A DNA stretch of 64,000 nucleotides from Mercurialis annua (GCF_937616625.2 NC_065570.1:42787665-42851664), one strand, 5' to 3'. Shown: positions 1 to 13,073, counted from the stretch's first letter. A program made the numbers and translations. Notes: generated by a model not told the origin, from the sequence alone.

Positions 1-1997
1 TGAATACTGATATTGAAAAGTAAACACGTAAACTCACAGTACTGCTAAGTTACTACTTAGCACCGTCGTAGGTGTGACAGACTCCCCTGAGTCCTGGTCT
101 GACTGCTGGACAGCTAGTCGGATCAAACATACAAAACACACAAGACAACACATCAATACCCATTTCTGGTATAAATATCTAGGTCCTGAAACCTAGGTTT
201 AATCAAATCATTCAATTCACATAACACATAGCACGTATGGTCTCTTTCTCTTTAAAAACCATTTAAACCGTTTTCACCTCGAGAAAACGTTTAGACTTCA
301 CTTCAGAAGTCATTTTAGGTATAGCAATACCTAATTAAAATCATTTAATAGTATCGACTTGATTGTCAAAACAATTCACAGTCGTATACTAATTATTTAG
401 CAACATCGTTTGCTAATTCTTTTAAACCGGTTAAACATCGACTTTAACTCTTTTAAAGTCCTTTTTAAACGTTTAACTTTACTTTTAAAATCTCATTTTA
501 AAAGTCTTTAGCTTAGGTTTAAAAACTCTTTTCACTTTCTTTCAAAGTTATCATTTTTAAACGTTTTAGTTCGACGAAACTACGTCAAACGGATAGGGCA
601 AAAAGGCCCTAATAGAATTTTCCCTTTTGGCGTCGGCCTGGTGCACGTCCATGCACCTTGGGTGCACCTCCGTATACCCCTTGCTAGTGCACGATCGTGC
701 ACCATTGTGCACGGTCGTGCACCCTGGATGGTGCACATTCGTGCACCTCCAAATTGGTGCACGTTCGTGCACCAACGTGCATAGCCCCGAGGAAACTTGA
801 TTCCCGGGGCATTCCAATGTGTTCCAACCTCGTTTTTTTGCTCCTAACACGTATACACAATCCAATCTATCTATATTCACATTCGGAACGTAAAAATAAT
901 AGGCATACGTTCGATTCGATACGGTAACCGTTTATAAACGAATATATATTCAAAATATATCGAAATAAACGTTTATTGTTAGATTAATACCTCGATTACT
1001 TGAGTAATCGTCGAAGAAACAGAGTTAAAATTAAGAAATGATCGGAACGGACGAAACCCTAATGTTCGCTGTCGCACAGTGAGAGCAAGCTGCTCCCTTT
1101 TTCATTCTGAAATAACCAAATGAAATGGCTGTGTCCATTTCATTCAACTTATATATATATATTTGGTTAAAGTGCGTTTAAGTACTAGCTCAATCATGCA
1201 CTTTAAACCAACTTCTTAATTAGTCGTCCGTAGCTCAAACGAAAACGACTTTCAAATTTCTTGAAAATTTACCCAAAAATCAAATAAAATATGAAAAGAA
1301 TAAAAATATAATTTTTATTCTCATCCGACTTATATTTTATCTTTAATAAATCCCAGAAGATTTGTTAGGTCCAAATCAGTCCCACTTGAATAAACTTTCT
1401 ATGTCCAAATTTCATGAAACTTTGACGATAGCTTCGTCAAATTATTTCGCGAATAATGACACTAAAATTATTCGCTCGGGACTTATATATTATTTTATTT
1501 TAATTTGGACTAACGAATAATACTTAATTAGTTTATAATTAAAACTAATTAAAGTAAAAGTTTAGGGATTAAAGAAATTATTTTTCATTTCTTCTTCCCC
1601 ACTCTTAACCGCCTCTCACTTTCTCGTATCCTACTTTTTTTTATTATTATTATTATATATATTAACTTATATTCGTTAATAACTCGTCGAGACTTCCGAA
1701 TTTCGACATTTTAATTTCGGGGTTTTATCCGAAATATTAAACTCTCTGATAAGAGTGTTATATTGATATATTAATTATCAATATATTTTTATCTTACGAC
1801 TCCAATTGTGTTCCCTGTTCTATTAGTCCCGTCATATTTCTTTATTAAAATTTAAATCCTCGATTTAAATTTTAAACTCTTATTATTACGATATAATTTT
1901 AGGAATACTTATAAATTAAATTTACGCTTAAATTTAATTTACATATTCCCGGCTAATAAAAGCTTTATACGTGGCTTATAAAATATGGGATATTACA
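1..1997 (-). mobile_element. Partial LTR of a gypsy-type element, nested in reverse
   Basis: Read on the minus strand, this stretch starts at 1997 with TGTAATATCCC, close to the TGTAATACCCC start of the LTR at 6775, and then continues through a similarly organised LTR: an AT-rich first part followed by a GTGCAC-rich cluster. The plus-strand sequence to its right (from 1998) is the continuation of element A's 5' LTR. The matching 3' LTR of A runs unbroken through that point (around 8691), so this block was inserted into A. The five bases at 1998-2002 (TGTAT) are the expected right-hand target duplication. The left-hand copy and the rest of the element lie outside the window. No coding capacity is seen. 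Family assignment rests on the LTR terminus only. Confidence 0.65.
641..782. repeat. GTGCAC-rich palindromic cluster in nested LTR
   Basis: GTGCAC, or the near forms ATGCAC and GTGCAT, recurs roughly every 10-20 bases through this interval, often as GTGCACNNNCGTGCAC. GTGCAC is its own reverse complement, so the cluster reads the same on both strands and creates short spurious ORFs rich in Cys, Thr, His and Val on both strands. An analogous cluster lies at 7659-7731 in the LTR of the related element A. Confidence 0.75.
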
Positions 1998-2409
1998 TGT
2001 ATGTAATGTTAGATTTAAATTCAAACGGTATATTTAAATGGGCAACTCTGATTTGATATAAAAGTATATTATATATTAATTATTTATAAAGATCTTATTT
2101 TAACCGTTTGATTTCCTTGACCAATTGCCATGAGTGGAGTTGGTCGAGATCATGATTAGAGACAGGGCAGTGCTGGACATGAGGTGTCGCTCGGTAAGAC
2201 CCTAGTCTATAAGAATGATTCGCAATGGTTTTCAGAAAGCAATAAAAGTAATGTGATATTTATAATAGTAAAGTTAAAAAGGTTTTCTGAAACGTTTATT
2301 ATATTGTATTCGCGAAAAATTCATAGTGGTTTTAGGCTTGCTACGGGTTCTGGAGCTACCACTCCTGTTCCCTAGCGCCGGTCTCGGCTCAATAAATTGG
2401 GTCGTGACA
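1998..2409 (+). mobile_element. Element A: remaining 3' part of the 5' LTR
   Basis: This segment matches 8691-9102 in direct orientation with about nine substitutions and no indels over about 410 bp, and ends in GTCGTGACA just before a primer-binding site. It is therefore the end of the 5' LTR of a gypsy-type retrotransposon whose 3' LTR is at 6775-9102. The first part of this LTR has been displaced beyond the window by the reverse-oriented insertion at 1-1997. The low LTR divergence (about 2%) suggests a fairly recent insertion despite the non-coding interior. Confidence 0.85.
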
Positions 2410-2413
2410 ATTG

Positions 2414-2425
2414 TGGTATCAGAGC
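2414..2425 (+). other. Element A primer-binding site
   Basis: TGGTATCAGAGC is the classic plant PBS complementary to the 3' end of initiator methionine tRNA. It starts four bases after the CA end of the 5' LTR and fixes the element's orientation as plus strand. Confidence 0.9.
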
Positions 2426-5400
2426 AGTTGGTCCAGTTATCTCTGCTAATATGTGATTTCAAACAATTGGTTCAAGATACCACTGTTCTTGTGTGTGAGT
2501 CTACCTAGAAACTACTGCAGCACATAGGGATCTGAGTCATGTCTTGATCAGTTTCGTTTGATCTTAAGATTTTAACTCTCCTCCCTACGAACTGAGTTTG
2601 TTAGTATGATCGATAAGATGGTTAAACGATATACATATGCAAAAGTATTTTACTTACGTAAGAATGATCAATATATTATATGATCGTTGCGTATGATCAC
2701 GTATGAGGTGGACAGACGACATTATGCAACGCGATGACGAGGCTAGCGTGCTAAGTATCATATGGTATAGTGATACCATCAAAGTTATGCGATATAAGCG
2801 CTAATAGATTATCGATAATGAAACGTGGATCCAGAGGAATGGAAGAAATTCCCAAGTTACAGAGTTTAAAGTTTAGAGAACTTACAAGGTGAAAGATTTG
2901 TAATTTACAAAGATTAATTGTTTTAATGATTTGAAAGTATAATTGTGCCTAGATTTGACATAGAAATGCACTATTGCCATGACATGAATAGAAGTGCATC
3001 ACTACATACACACTATATGAAAACAATAAGAAATGAATCCATACATTAGTAGGACATGCATCATATGCATTATGTTCAGATGAAAGGTAGGTTATGGAAA
3101 CTCTTTGGGGATGAGAGACGTCATCACCCTAATGCACAATTATACTAAAACATAAAGAATTTAAATATGAATTTTGTAAAAGAGTCAGTTTCTTTGGATT
3201 TCAAAGATTTCGAAATGGTTGCAACCATGATTGTTTTGATGTGAGTAGACCTAAACTAGAACTCTGTAACAGAGGTGAAATGTTCGAGATCTACCTATAA
3301 GCGATTCTCGAAAGTACAACAAACGCGTATAAGGACGTGAGCAAGAAGTTATGTTTTGAGAAGATACGAAGACAGTCGTAGGTCTAAGACCTATTATAGA
3401 ATAGAATGATAAGTTATGCCTGAATGATTAAGTATAATCCATTGATCAGTGCACTAAGATGTCGTTATCTTGGAACGAAGTGATCAGAACTCTATGTTAT
3501 AAGACGATAGAAGTGCGAGAAGTGATAGTTGAATATAGTAATCGATCCATAGCTTAAACACTAGAGGTGTGAAGATAATAATTACGAATAAAGGATGTAA
3601 GTTTTATGCAATATCTAAATATCATCAAATTTAGTAATAACTGAGATATCATTTGATTGAACCGTCGGATTGGTTTAATATCGGAGTACAATATCCCTAA
3701 GAAAGTTGACTAGGAGTTGACCGTTGCGATCGTCGAACGAAGGACTAAGCAACAGCTTCATAAGACTATTCATAGAGACTTGTACGGCTAGAAATAACCA
3801 ATCTAGCCAACATACTACGAGAGTATAAGAAGTAAAGACGTAAGATATGTATCAGATGTGAATGGAGTGACACATAGGATTAATAAAGCAAAAGACGGAT
3901 TGTATGTTGCGTGGAATATATTAAGGAGTTGGAAATTCGTGCAACGAGCTTTGCGGTTGGACATTCAGACCAACAAAATAAAGGATAAGGACATGTATAC
4001 GAGTCATAAGGTCACAAGATGAGGATAAGAAAGATGAAGCGCAAAGAGCATAGTACGATAGCTATGCGATGTTGGTGATGATTCTCAAAGGAAGATGTGG
4101 ATGTCACATGTGGAAAGACAACATACGTCTCATGACGAGGACTGTACCAGACGGATACAAATTAAGAGTTCCATATCTTAGGACTGACGAATAAATCGAA
4201 GTAAGTTAACACTTAGAATACATAATGTATACGAACGAGGGTACCCAGATAAGAATATTACGAATGAAGAAAACAAGACAGCAATGTATCAGAAGAAGTT
4301 AAGCTAGGATAGAAGTAAAAGAGAAAGAAAGATATAATAGCTAATAAAGATTCTAAAGTATGATACGAGAAGTGACAATGAATGAGGTATGTTACGATGG
4401 ATTAAGTACAAGGGTATAGGAATACTTCCCATTGGATATAAATGAGCAAATGGATAGGAAGATATATAACGAACGAGTCAAAGAAGAGGAATGAATAGTT
4501 AAGATTAGAATACCAAGAGTGAAATCGTAATTCAAGGACATTGATTGAAGTTCAAGGTATACTAGTTTGAATACAAAAGAGGACATCGTACCAACAGGCG
4601 AAATGATGAGTTTGACATCATGTAGTTTCAAGATTAAGCGTTACATTAACTGTACCTAGATTAAAATGGCAAATGATGATATACATCATTTTGGAGTATG
4701 GCCAAAAGATTATTAACGATTTATAAGCAATTAGGATAAAGAGAAAGGATATGAGTAACATTGATAATTGATATTTCAACTTTCAAAAGGTTGACGGAGC
4801 AAGGTTGAATATCCTAATGGCAGTAATGTTTAATTAGGATCCAGAATGTCCCAAGAGACATCTGTGTTATATTAGAGTAATTAGATAGTAGTATGACGAG
4901 TATAAGGAAAAGATACAAAAAGTGTTATGAAGGTCGAGTATAGGATTCAATATGGATTTTACTCAAAGAATCGAAAAGTTTTAAAGGAATGTGAAAATAG
5001 GAGGTTGAAATTAGTCTCACTGACATAACAAATGTCAGTGATGGATGCACCCCATGAGTACAAGTGGGTATTAATGTATTGGATGTTAAAGTGATCTAGA
5101 GGAAGTAACGTCTAAAATTTTCATTAATGATTGGAAATGTAACAACGAAAAGTGGAATGTGAGAATAACGACAAAGGAATATATGGAAGAAATTACGAAA
5201 ACTACAAGAGAGATATCACTAATGAATGAAACTAAGGAATATGAAGGGAAGTAATGAGTTGTAATAAAAATGAGTCGTAAATAAAAGTATTTTTAAAGAG
5301 TACAAGGAAGAGTACAAGAAGGAAACGAAGGATTATTATAGAAGTTTATACAATGTCATTTTTACGATTTCAAGCGTAAGCTATCCGCGGATTCATAAAC

Positions 5401-6760
5401 TAACGTGTAGCAAATTGTTTTATAAAGACGTGTAAAGGAGAAGAGGCAAAGTATCTATCGAAAGTAACAGAGAGATGGATAGTCAAATTGACTAGTTAAG
5501 TTTAAAACCTTCTTAAAACCAAAAAGCTAATGAAGAATCGAATTAGGATTGTTCAAGAATCTATAAGATCAGTAATGACATGAAAGTATAACAATGTGAA
5601 CATTAAGATTGGATTTACATTAAGTGTCATTAGATAAGGAATGTCTAATGAAAACAATGAGTCACTAAGATAAGAAGCTATTGAAAGAATATGAAAGAAC
5701 AACGATACTTCGAGAGATAGATTAAAGCAGCATGAAGGATACTTGTAGCTATTGACAAAGATAGGCTACAAAACTAATCTACGAATATAGAAATTAGAAA
5801 CAAAGTCTCAAATGAAAGGAAAGTAATACTAACAAGAGAAATGAATGAAATCAAAGGATCAAGAGACAAAATACGTTGTGAAAGATGGATGCTAAACATA
5901 TCAAGTAATGCCAACAGTGCACTCAACTTCATGAGGTTAAGAAATCATGAAATGTGAAAGAGAAATATAGATTTAAACGATACAAGTTTAGGAAAAACGT
6001 ATACGGACAGCACAATAAAGACAAACGCTCAAAAGAGATTTGACTTATGATACAAGATCATGAAGTCAATAAGCTAACCAAGCAGAGTGTCGATAAAAAA
6101 CAAGGATATATCATCATTTCACTCTACGATCAATTAGAGTAAAGTTATATATTATAATAAGATACATCACAATGAGAGGAAGGATATAAGAGTAAGATTA
6201 GCAGAAATAAATGAGAAATAATTACTTTGGATAAATAATTTAAGTAATGCAAACAAGGAATCTTGCTACAGGAAAATAAGCAGAAAACTGTCAAGGAATG
6301 ACGACATACAGAATTTCAAACATGATGAATTATAAAGACGATAGTATTTACTAGTTGCACAAGTCGATGTCATTAGAAATTGTAATTAAGGTAATAGCAG
6401 AATAAGAGACAAGATACTAACTAACTTCTAATAAAGAAGCGACAACATGACGTCATAAGTGAAACAATTATTCTAGCAAGTAATTTGAAATACGCAAACA
6501 AGAGAATCTACTACCATCAAGCTTAACCCAATGGCGTTAGATGAAAGGAGAAAGCGATAAGTGTGAAACGCAATGATGGTAAAGATATTTGGACGCAAAC
6601 CGCTATCAAAAAAGTTCATTAGGATGATAAGTCAAGGACAAGATTTCAAATCTTTACAAAGAAACGTAATACTTGATAGGTAAAAGTATTACGACTGTAA
6701 AAGTATCAATGGAATAAAGTAAATAAGAAAGATTTATGAAAATTCGAGGACAAATTTTTA
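2426..6760 (+). mobile_element. Element A internal region, non-coding
   Basis: About 4.3 kb lies between PBS and polypurine tract. The longest open frame is about 80 codons, and I recognised no gag, protease, RT, RNase H or integrase motif. The plus strand is clearly purine-rich over most of the interval (AAG, GAT, AGA and GAA words dominate). A coding element of this type would carry a gag-pol of roughly 4-5 kb in the same space, so this is either a heavily mutated copy or a LARD-type derivative that moves using another element's proteins. LTRs only about 2% apart argue against long decay in place and favour an already non-coding source copy. Confidence 0.6.
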
Positions 6761-6774
6761 TAAGAGGGGAAGAA
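6761..6774 (+). other. Element A polypurine tract
   Basis: TAAGAGGGGAAGAA lies directly before the TGTAATACCCC start of the 3' LTR. Its position and purine content fit the plus-strand primer site of LTR retrotransposons. Confidence 0.85.
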
Positions 6775-9102
6775 TGTAATACCCCAAATATTTTAGGATA
6801 ATTAAGTCGCGCCACGTGTCGTAAATCCCGATGAATTAAGTTAAGATGGATTTAATTTTATCGAAAGTTTAGAATAATTTTTAATAAGAGGATTAGCGGG
6901 ATTAAAGGAAAAGGCTTAGAAAATTTATGTAAAATAAATTATAAATCCTGAGGTGATAATTAGTTCGCCAAAGTCCGCGAAATATTTTATAGTACTTGTG
7001 ATAAAAGTTTCGGGTCAATTGGATACTTTTTTTAAAATTTGGACGCGGATGCGTTTAGGACTAAATTGTAAATTTTGAAAACTTTAAGGGGTAAAGTGTA
7101 AATTAGCCAATTGAGCCTCGAGAATAAAAGTTAGAGGACTATTTACGGAAAATAATAATTCTAGATTCGTATTATTTATTTAGATATAAATAATACGTAC
7201 GTAATTGAGTTAAGGTAAATAATTAATCGTTAATAGAGAATTGGTTTAAGTTAAAGAGTTCAAGGATCAAAAGCGACATTTAGCCAAATATATATGTAAC
7301 CTTCAAAGTGAAGGAATTGTCCAGCACCATACCATCATATCCTCTTTTCATTTCTCTCGCCGTTTCATTACGGTTCCGCCGCTCGATCTCCGTTTCTCGT
7401 CCGTTTCCGACGTTCCATAGCTCGAATTGATCGGATTTCAACGGATAATCACGGTAAGCTTGACGTTTTTCCGTTTGAATGGATATTTTTGGAGTTATAT
7501 CGAGTTAAAGTTTTAGGCCACGAAACGATTTTATCGTTTTAATGATTTTAGGATTGAATTATAATGTTTCGAGCTTAGAATAAGTGTTATTAGCGTGTTT
7601 AGAGCATTTTTACGCGGAAAGCATGTCGGAAATCCCCGGAAAATGGATTACGGGGGTCGTGCACTTTGTGCTGCACAAACGTGCACCACCAGAAGGTGCA
7701 CGAACGTGCACTGCAAGGTACGGTCGTGCACTCGGCCCTTTTCCTCGACGTTTCTGTTTTGAAACCCTGCTTCATGTTTGTGTATCGAGGTTGAAATTAA
7801 TCGATTGTCGAATAAGTGAATCGTTAACCTAATGAAGCTAAACGTGAATTGGTTTAGAAATGATATTCGATCCGTAAACGAGTTAAATACCGTTTATCGG
7901 AAAGTACATGTAAAAAGCACGGTAATCGATAAAAGTAGTATGTCGTGTATCGAATCTAGAGTCAATCTTAGAATAGGATTCTGACGTGACTCAATTATTT
8001 TAAAATAGTTTTAGATCCGGCGAGGCAAGAAGCCGCTGGACCAGGAGCTCGAGGAGCTAGACGTTTCTGAACACCGGAGTATTTTTGGATAAGCGGTCAC
8101 AATGAGTTTGTATGATTTTGTTTTAAAGTATTTATTTAAGCAATTATTTTATATTGCTTTATGTTTGAATTGCATGTTTTATATGCGAAATTTTTATATG
8201 AATTGCGCATACGCTTGATTTGAAACCAGTATTGATCCGATGGAACGTGCTACCTATTGAGCGGCAATAGGGCTGCTTGATCACCAGTTTTGATTTGATA
8301 CAGCTGTGAGTTGATTATGATTATGAAATTCGAGATTTGATGTATGATTTTGATACGAGTGAGCACTCGGTTACGGTATAACCTGGAGTCCCCGTATCTA
8401 GTGGGTTGGACCCACCAGTGAGTTGGACTCACAACTTGATATTAATGATTGGGTTGCATGATAGATGATTAATATGTTTGAGGATTAGGGTTTCAGTCGG
8501 ATCCTATACTTGGCTGCATGAGGTTTAAACGTTATTGTATTGTTTTATGATTTATAAGAATACTTATCAGTAAATGTATGAACTCGCTCAGTATATTCCC
8601 ATATACTGACCCCTCAAGGGAAGTCTATGATAGTGAAAGAGTATGTCAAGGGAAGTTTTCTTCGTAGAGCTGCAGTAGTCGGTAGATGTCTGTATGTAAT
8701 GTGAGATTTAAATTCAAACGGTATATTTAAATGGGCAACTCTGATTTGATATAAAAGTATATTATATATTAATTATTTATAAAGATCTTATTTTAACCGT
8801 TTGATTTCCTTGACCAATTGCCATGAGTGGAGTTGGTCGAGATCATGATTAGAGACAGGGCAGTGCTGGACATGAGGTGTCGCTCGGTAAGACCCTATTC
8901 TATAAGAATGATTCGCAATGGTTTTCAGAAAGCAATACAGGTAATGTGATATTTATAATACTAAAGTTAAAAAGGTTTTCTGAAACGTTTATTATATTGT
9001 ATTCGCAAAAAATTCATAGTGGTTTTAGGCTTGCTACGGGTTCCGGAGCTACCATTCCCGTTCCCTAGCGCCGGTCTCGGCTCAATAAATTGGGTCGTGA
9101 CA
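6775..9102 (+). mobile_element. Element A 3' LTR (2328 bp, complete)
   Basis: The LTR runs from TGTAATACCCC to GGTCGTGACA, with TG...CA ends, a polypurine tract immediately upstream, and a last 410 bp matching the remaining 5' LTR. Terminus, long LTR and Met-tRNA PBS resemble plant chromoviral (Tekay/Del-type) gypsy elements; the clade is an inference because no protein is preserved. A GTGCAC-rich cluster lies at 7659-7731. The flank after 9102 (TCTAT) should be one copy of the target duplication; its partner lies outside the window. Confidence 0.85.
7659..7731. repeat. GTGCAC-rich cluster in element A LTR
   Basis: Four exact copies of the palindrome GTGCAC and several near copies (CTGCAC, CGTGCA) occur within about 70 bp. 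The cluster occupies the middle of the LTR, as in the related LTR at 1-1997. The sequences around the motifs are not obviously alike, so the motif itself seems to be what is shared. Confidence 0.7.
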
Positions 9103-9477
9103 TCTATCATTTGTGTTTGATTATAACATCTGACTGGTGGATATTGTGCATTCATGCTTGAGTGACGTTTTATTTCCTCTTATAACTTTAGATCAAAAGA
9201 AAGGTAATTATTGTAATTTAATTTTCTTTGTTAACTTTTGAGATTCTAGTTTTTATTTACTAAATGCTAATATATATGAACTTTATGTATGTTGTTTGAT
9301 AAATCAAGTGGTGGAAGCTTAAGAGATTGTTTATTTGTACTACACATCTGCCTCTGGATTGATGGTAATCAATTCAGTGGTAAGAGTTTAATTTTAAACC
9401 TTAATATAGCATGTTATTTACTTATTCTTTTGTGCTTGTGTTATGTTTAAATTTCTAATGTTTTCTATTTTTTATAG

Positions 9478-11653
9478 ATGGCTGCAGTTGAAGATGTTGG
9501 GATTGGGAGCAACATTGCTCCCAGTCCTAATGCTCCAGCTACTACATTGTTGCCTGTTGAGGGCTCAACAAGGCCTTTGCCTATGCCTGAGGCAATTGGG
9601 GCAAATCCCCAATCTAAAAAGAGGAAGCCAATGGTCAGTAGGTCTCCTGTTTGGGATCACTTTGATCATGTGTATGATGAGTCCGGTGGAGTCATTATTG
9701 CTAAGTGTCTTTATTGTGCTAAAATTTATCAATGCCATAGTAAATTGAATGGTACTTCTACTCTGAGGGCACATATGCTTGCATGTTTTAAAAACCCTCA
9801 TGCTAAGCGCACTAGGCAGGCTTTGTTATGTTTAAATCTTGTTGCCCCTATTTGTAATGATGGTGTCGGTACAGTTAATGTTGGGTCTTGGAAGTTTTGT
9901 CAAGAATATGTTAGGGAAGCATTAACCTATATGATAGCTATGGATGAGTTACCTTTTAGGTTTGTGGAAGGATTGGAATTTAGAAAACTGATGTTAACTG
10001 CATGTCCTAGGTTTAAAATACCATCAAGGTGGACTGTAACTAGGGATTGTTTTAAATTGTATGAGGAACAAAGGCTAAAATTGAAACTTTTCTCAAAAGA
10101 TCATAGTCAAATGGTTTCTATAACAACTGATACATGGACTAGTATTCAGAGAATTAACTACATGTATGTTACATGTCATTGGCTTGATGATGTGTGGATT
10201 TTGCACAAAAGAACTATTGCTTTTATGCCTATTAGTGGTCATAGGGGTGAACAGATTTCTAAGTCTCTAGAAAATTGTTTATTGGACTGGGGGACTTAAA
10301 AATGTGTTCACAATTACAATGGATAATGCTAGTAGTAATGATACTGATGTGACTGCTTTTAGAAAGAAACTGCTGCAATGAGGAACTGGGGTTGCCAAGG
10401 GCAAGTTATTAAATATGAGATGCATTGCACATATATTGAATTTGGTTGTTAGTGATTGTCTAAAAGATGCGAATGTTTCAATTAAGAAAGTTAGAGATTG
10501 TGTTAGGTACATTAGGAACAGTCTTGCTAGGTTAAAAAAGTTTAAAGAAGCTGCTGAGTTTGTTGGCATTGAAACTAAAAGGACTCTGTGTCTTGATGTT
10601 CCTACTCGTTGGAACTCTACTTATTTGATGCTCACTACTGCCTGTTTATTTGAAAAAGCATTTGAAAAATATGACGGGGATGAGTCATCTTTTAGGTCTG
10701 ATTTGAATGAGAGTATTCCTGACTGTCTTGATTGGGAGGTTGTGAGGAAGTTTTTTGATTGTCTATCTAACTTCTATCATGTTACTTTACGCATATCTGG
10801 GTCTTTGTATGTGACTTCTGATATGCATTTTCAAGAAATTTGTGATTTGAATTGTGTATTGGGTGATATACATTGAGGATTTTGAGGTTAAAATGCTGGG
10901 TGAAAAGATGAAAGTAAAGTTTGACAAGTATTGGGGTGACCCTGAAAAATGAATAAGTTGATTTTCTTTGCTTGTGTGTTTGATCCTTCTGTTAAGTTAG
11001 AAGGTATGGAGTACTCTTTAACCACAATGTTTGGAAATGAGAAAGGGGTAGTTCTGTTTAAGTCTGTTGTTGATGAACTCACTTTGTTGTTCAATGAATA
11101 CGTATCTTTATATGAATCTGGTGGAAGCAGAACCAATTTGATTGAGGTGAGTTCTCAGTGTCAATTATCCCCTTCTCAAGGAGGTGTTGCATCACCCTCT
11201 GTTCTAGTTCTTGTGCCTGATTCTGGTTCAAAAAAGCTTCCATCGGTAATGAAAGCTAGATTTAAGAGACATAGAAAGAAAATAGGAACTTCAAGTACTC
11301 GTAGGAGTGAACTAGAAGTATACCTTAGTGAGGAATTAGTGGAAGATGGAGATGGTGTGGATATTTTAAATTGGTGGAAGCATAATGCTCAACGTTTTCC
11401 AGTTCTTTCTAAACTAGCTCGCGACATTCTTGTTGTTACCATTTCTACTATGGCATCCGAACCAGCATTCAGCACTGGCGACAAAGTACTGGATAGCTTT
11501 AGGAGTTCTTTGACTCCTAAACTGGTGGAAGCTTTGATTTGTACACAAGACTGTTTGAGAGTATGCAATGCTCCCTTGATTGTGGAAGAATCCATTGAGA
11601 AGTTGGATGCATTTGAGCAAGGTTATGCGCTTCTTTCCTTTTGTATTCTCTAG
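9478..11653 (+). pseudogene. hAT transposase, RICESLEEPER-like, frameshifted
   Basis: The start codon at 9478 follows directly on an acceptor-like TTTTTATAG, as in hAT genes with a 5' leader intron. The first frame (9478-10299, 273 codons) has a BED-type zinc finger around residues 57-105 (CLYC followed by a His/Cys pair) and the start of the RNase H-like catalytic region (TTDTWTS). A frameshift near 10290 moves the reading into another frame, which has an in-frame TGA near 10381 and then the conserved CIAHILNLVV and PTRWNSTYLML blocks (10415-10876). At least one more frameshift near 10870 and another near 10947 precede the C-terminal frame (10949-11653), which holds the hAT dimerisation domain (WWKHNAQRFPVLSKLARDIL, ASEPAFSTGDKVLD). 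With four or more lesions the enzyme cannot be made. Confidence 0.9.
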
Positions 11654-12901
11654 TAAATTTTTCTTACTTTAAAGTTTGAACTTGTATTTCTATTTGGCTT
11701 GATTTTTCAAAGTTGCCAAATGTTGGCCCTCCTGCAATTTGAAACAAAGATGAAAGTGTCCCATTTTTGATTTTGAAGAACACATGTGATGTTGTTAGTC
11801 ATGTGTTCTGGATTTGGATTCTGGTGGTGGAAGCCAAATGAGTTCAATGTCCCTGCTTGTCTCTTCTGAGTGCTGAATGCAAACTGATCCATGGATCAAT
11901 TATTGTCCATGTCCCTGACCCTTCTGATAATCTGGATTTGAAGTCCAAATGGTGGACGCAAAAATCTAAATCTGACTTCTTCTTATCAAAAAAGTATGAA
12001 CTTCTTCTAACTTTAAACTCTTGTACATTTTTGAATCTGTTCTAATTTTGAAAATAATTTCAAGCTGGTTTGAAACTTTTCAATTCTTATAGCTTTATTG
12101 CAAATTATTTTGTTTAAACTTCTTCTAAGTTTAAACTTCTTGTAACTTTAAACTCTCTTTAAAAACTGTTTTCAAACTGCTTTGTTTCTTTTGTATTTTC
12201 TTTTGGGCAATGATGCTTCCACCATATTCAGATTTTGTAATGCTTGCATTAAAGTGATATGATGTATTGGCGCCTTTTAGAGTCACCATATCATTGTGTT
12301 CGCCTTACAAATGACTGGAAAATTATATTTCTCAGCCCATGTTTTAATTATAAATTCTATTTTCCTATTTCAGTTTTTAACTTTGGTTTTTAATTTTTTT
12401 TCAATTCAGTACACTTTTTATGTTCTAAGTACTTTTTAATGTCTTTACACAGCTTCTCTCGTTTCTATTGTGCTCTGATCTCTGCATATATGCCTGCTGT
12501 TACAAAAGCATGACTTATTCAATTAAAAGAGATGAAGTTCAATTGGCAAATGGAATTTTTACATGAACTCTGTTTTTTTGACTTGCCAATTATTTACATT
12601 TTGAAACAGATAATTTGTATTATATATTTGCACTATGATTCTGTAATGGCCTAAAGGGAATTTTTGTAAATTCGGCAACTTTATATCATTTTTTGTATAG
12701 GATAAGGGAATAGTTATATAATTTTGTATAGGGTGATGTAGATATTATGATACAAACTCTATTTTGTGTATCATTTAGCAGTTTAGTACTGTAGATTCAT
12801 AATGTAATGATGTATTTTCATGTAAATTGTATGTTTAGTTTACAATTTCTATCTTTGTAAAAGGCCCATTTATTGGCCCATTTATAAGGCCAAACCGATG
12901 T
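11654..12901 (+). other. hAT 3' non-coding region
   Basis: T-rich sequence without a supported gene lies between the transposase stop and the subterminal repeats. It has the character of a 3' UTR and downstream region of the transposon; short direct repeats of CTTCTAACTTTAAACTC type occur near 12000-12150. Confidence 0.5.
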
Positions 12902-13055
12902 ACCGAACCGAACTGACCAATACATATCGGTTACAATCTATTCGGTTTTTGTTAAATTTTTTGGCAATTTGGTTTCCATTTTCAAACTAATCAGTACCGT
13001 CGGTTTTTGAATCCTTACTGCCGAACCGAACTAAACTGACCGACGCATAGCCCTA
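12902..13055 (+). repeat. hAT subterminal repeats and right terminus
   Basis: Two copies of CCGAACCGAACT-type sequence (12902-12918, 13021-13040), an inverted CGGTT-rich stretch between them and a terminal GCATAGCCCTA form the transposase-binding end of the hAT element. The TAGGG end is shared with the small non-autonomous hAT at 21113-21711. Confidence 0.65.
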
Positions 13056-13073
13056 CCTACGCTGATTATATCA

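Larger units (their letters stand above)
9103..13055 (+). mobile_element. hAT-superfamily DNA transposon, right part with terminal end
   Basis: This block contains a broken hAT transposase, flanked on the right by a long non-coding 3' part that ends in hAT-style sequence. ACCGAACCGAACTGACC-type subterminal repeats lie at 12902-12918 and 13021-13040, and the extreme end, read inward on the minus strand, is TAGGGCTATGC. The left end is absent: the block begins directly at the 3' LTR of element A, so A probably inserted into this transposon upstream of the transposase. The 8 bp duplication next to the right end would be 13056-13063 (CCTACGCT), which cannot be checked without the left flank. The right neighbour is the antisense ORF of element B. 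Confidence 0.7.

Noticed and set aside
566..927. Cys/His/Thr-rich ORFs on both strands
   Set aside because: They are produced by the self-complementary GTGCAC repeats; the peptide pattern follows the DNA motif, not a protein family.
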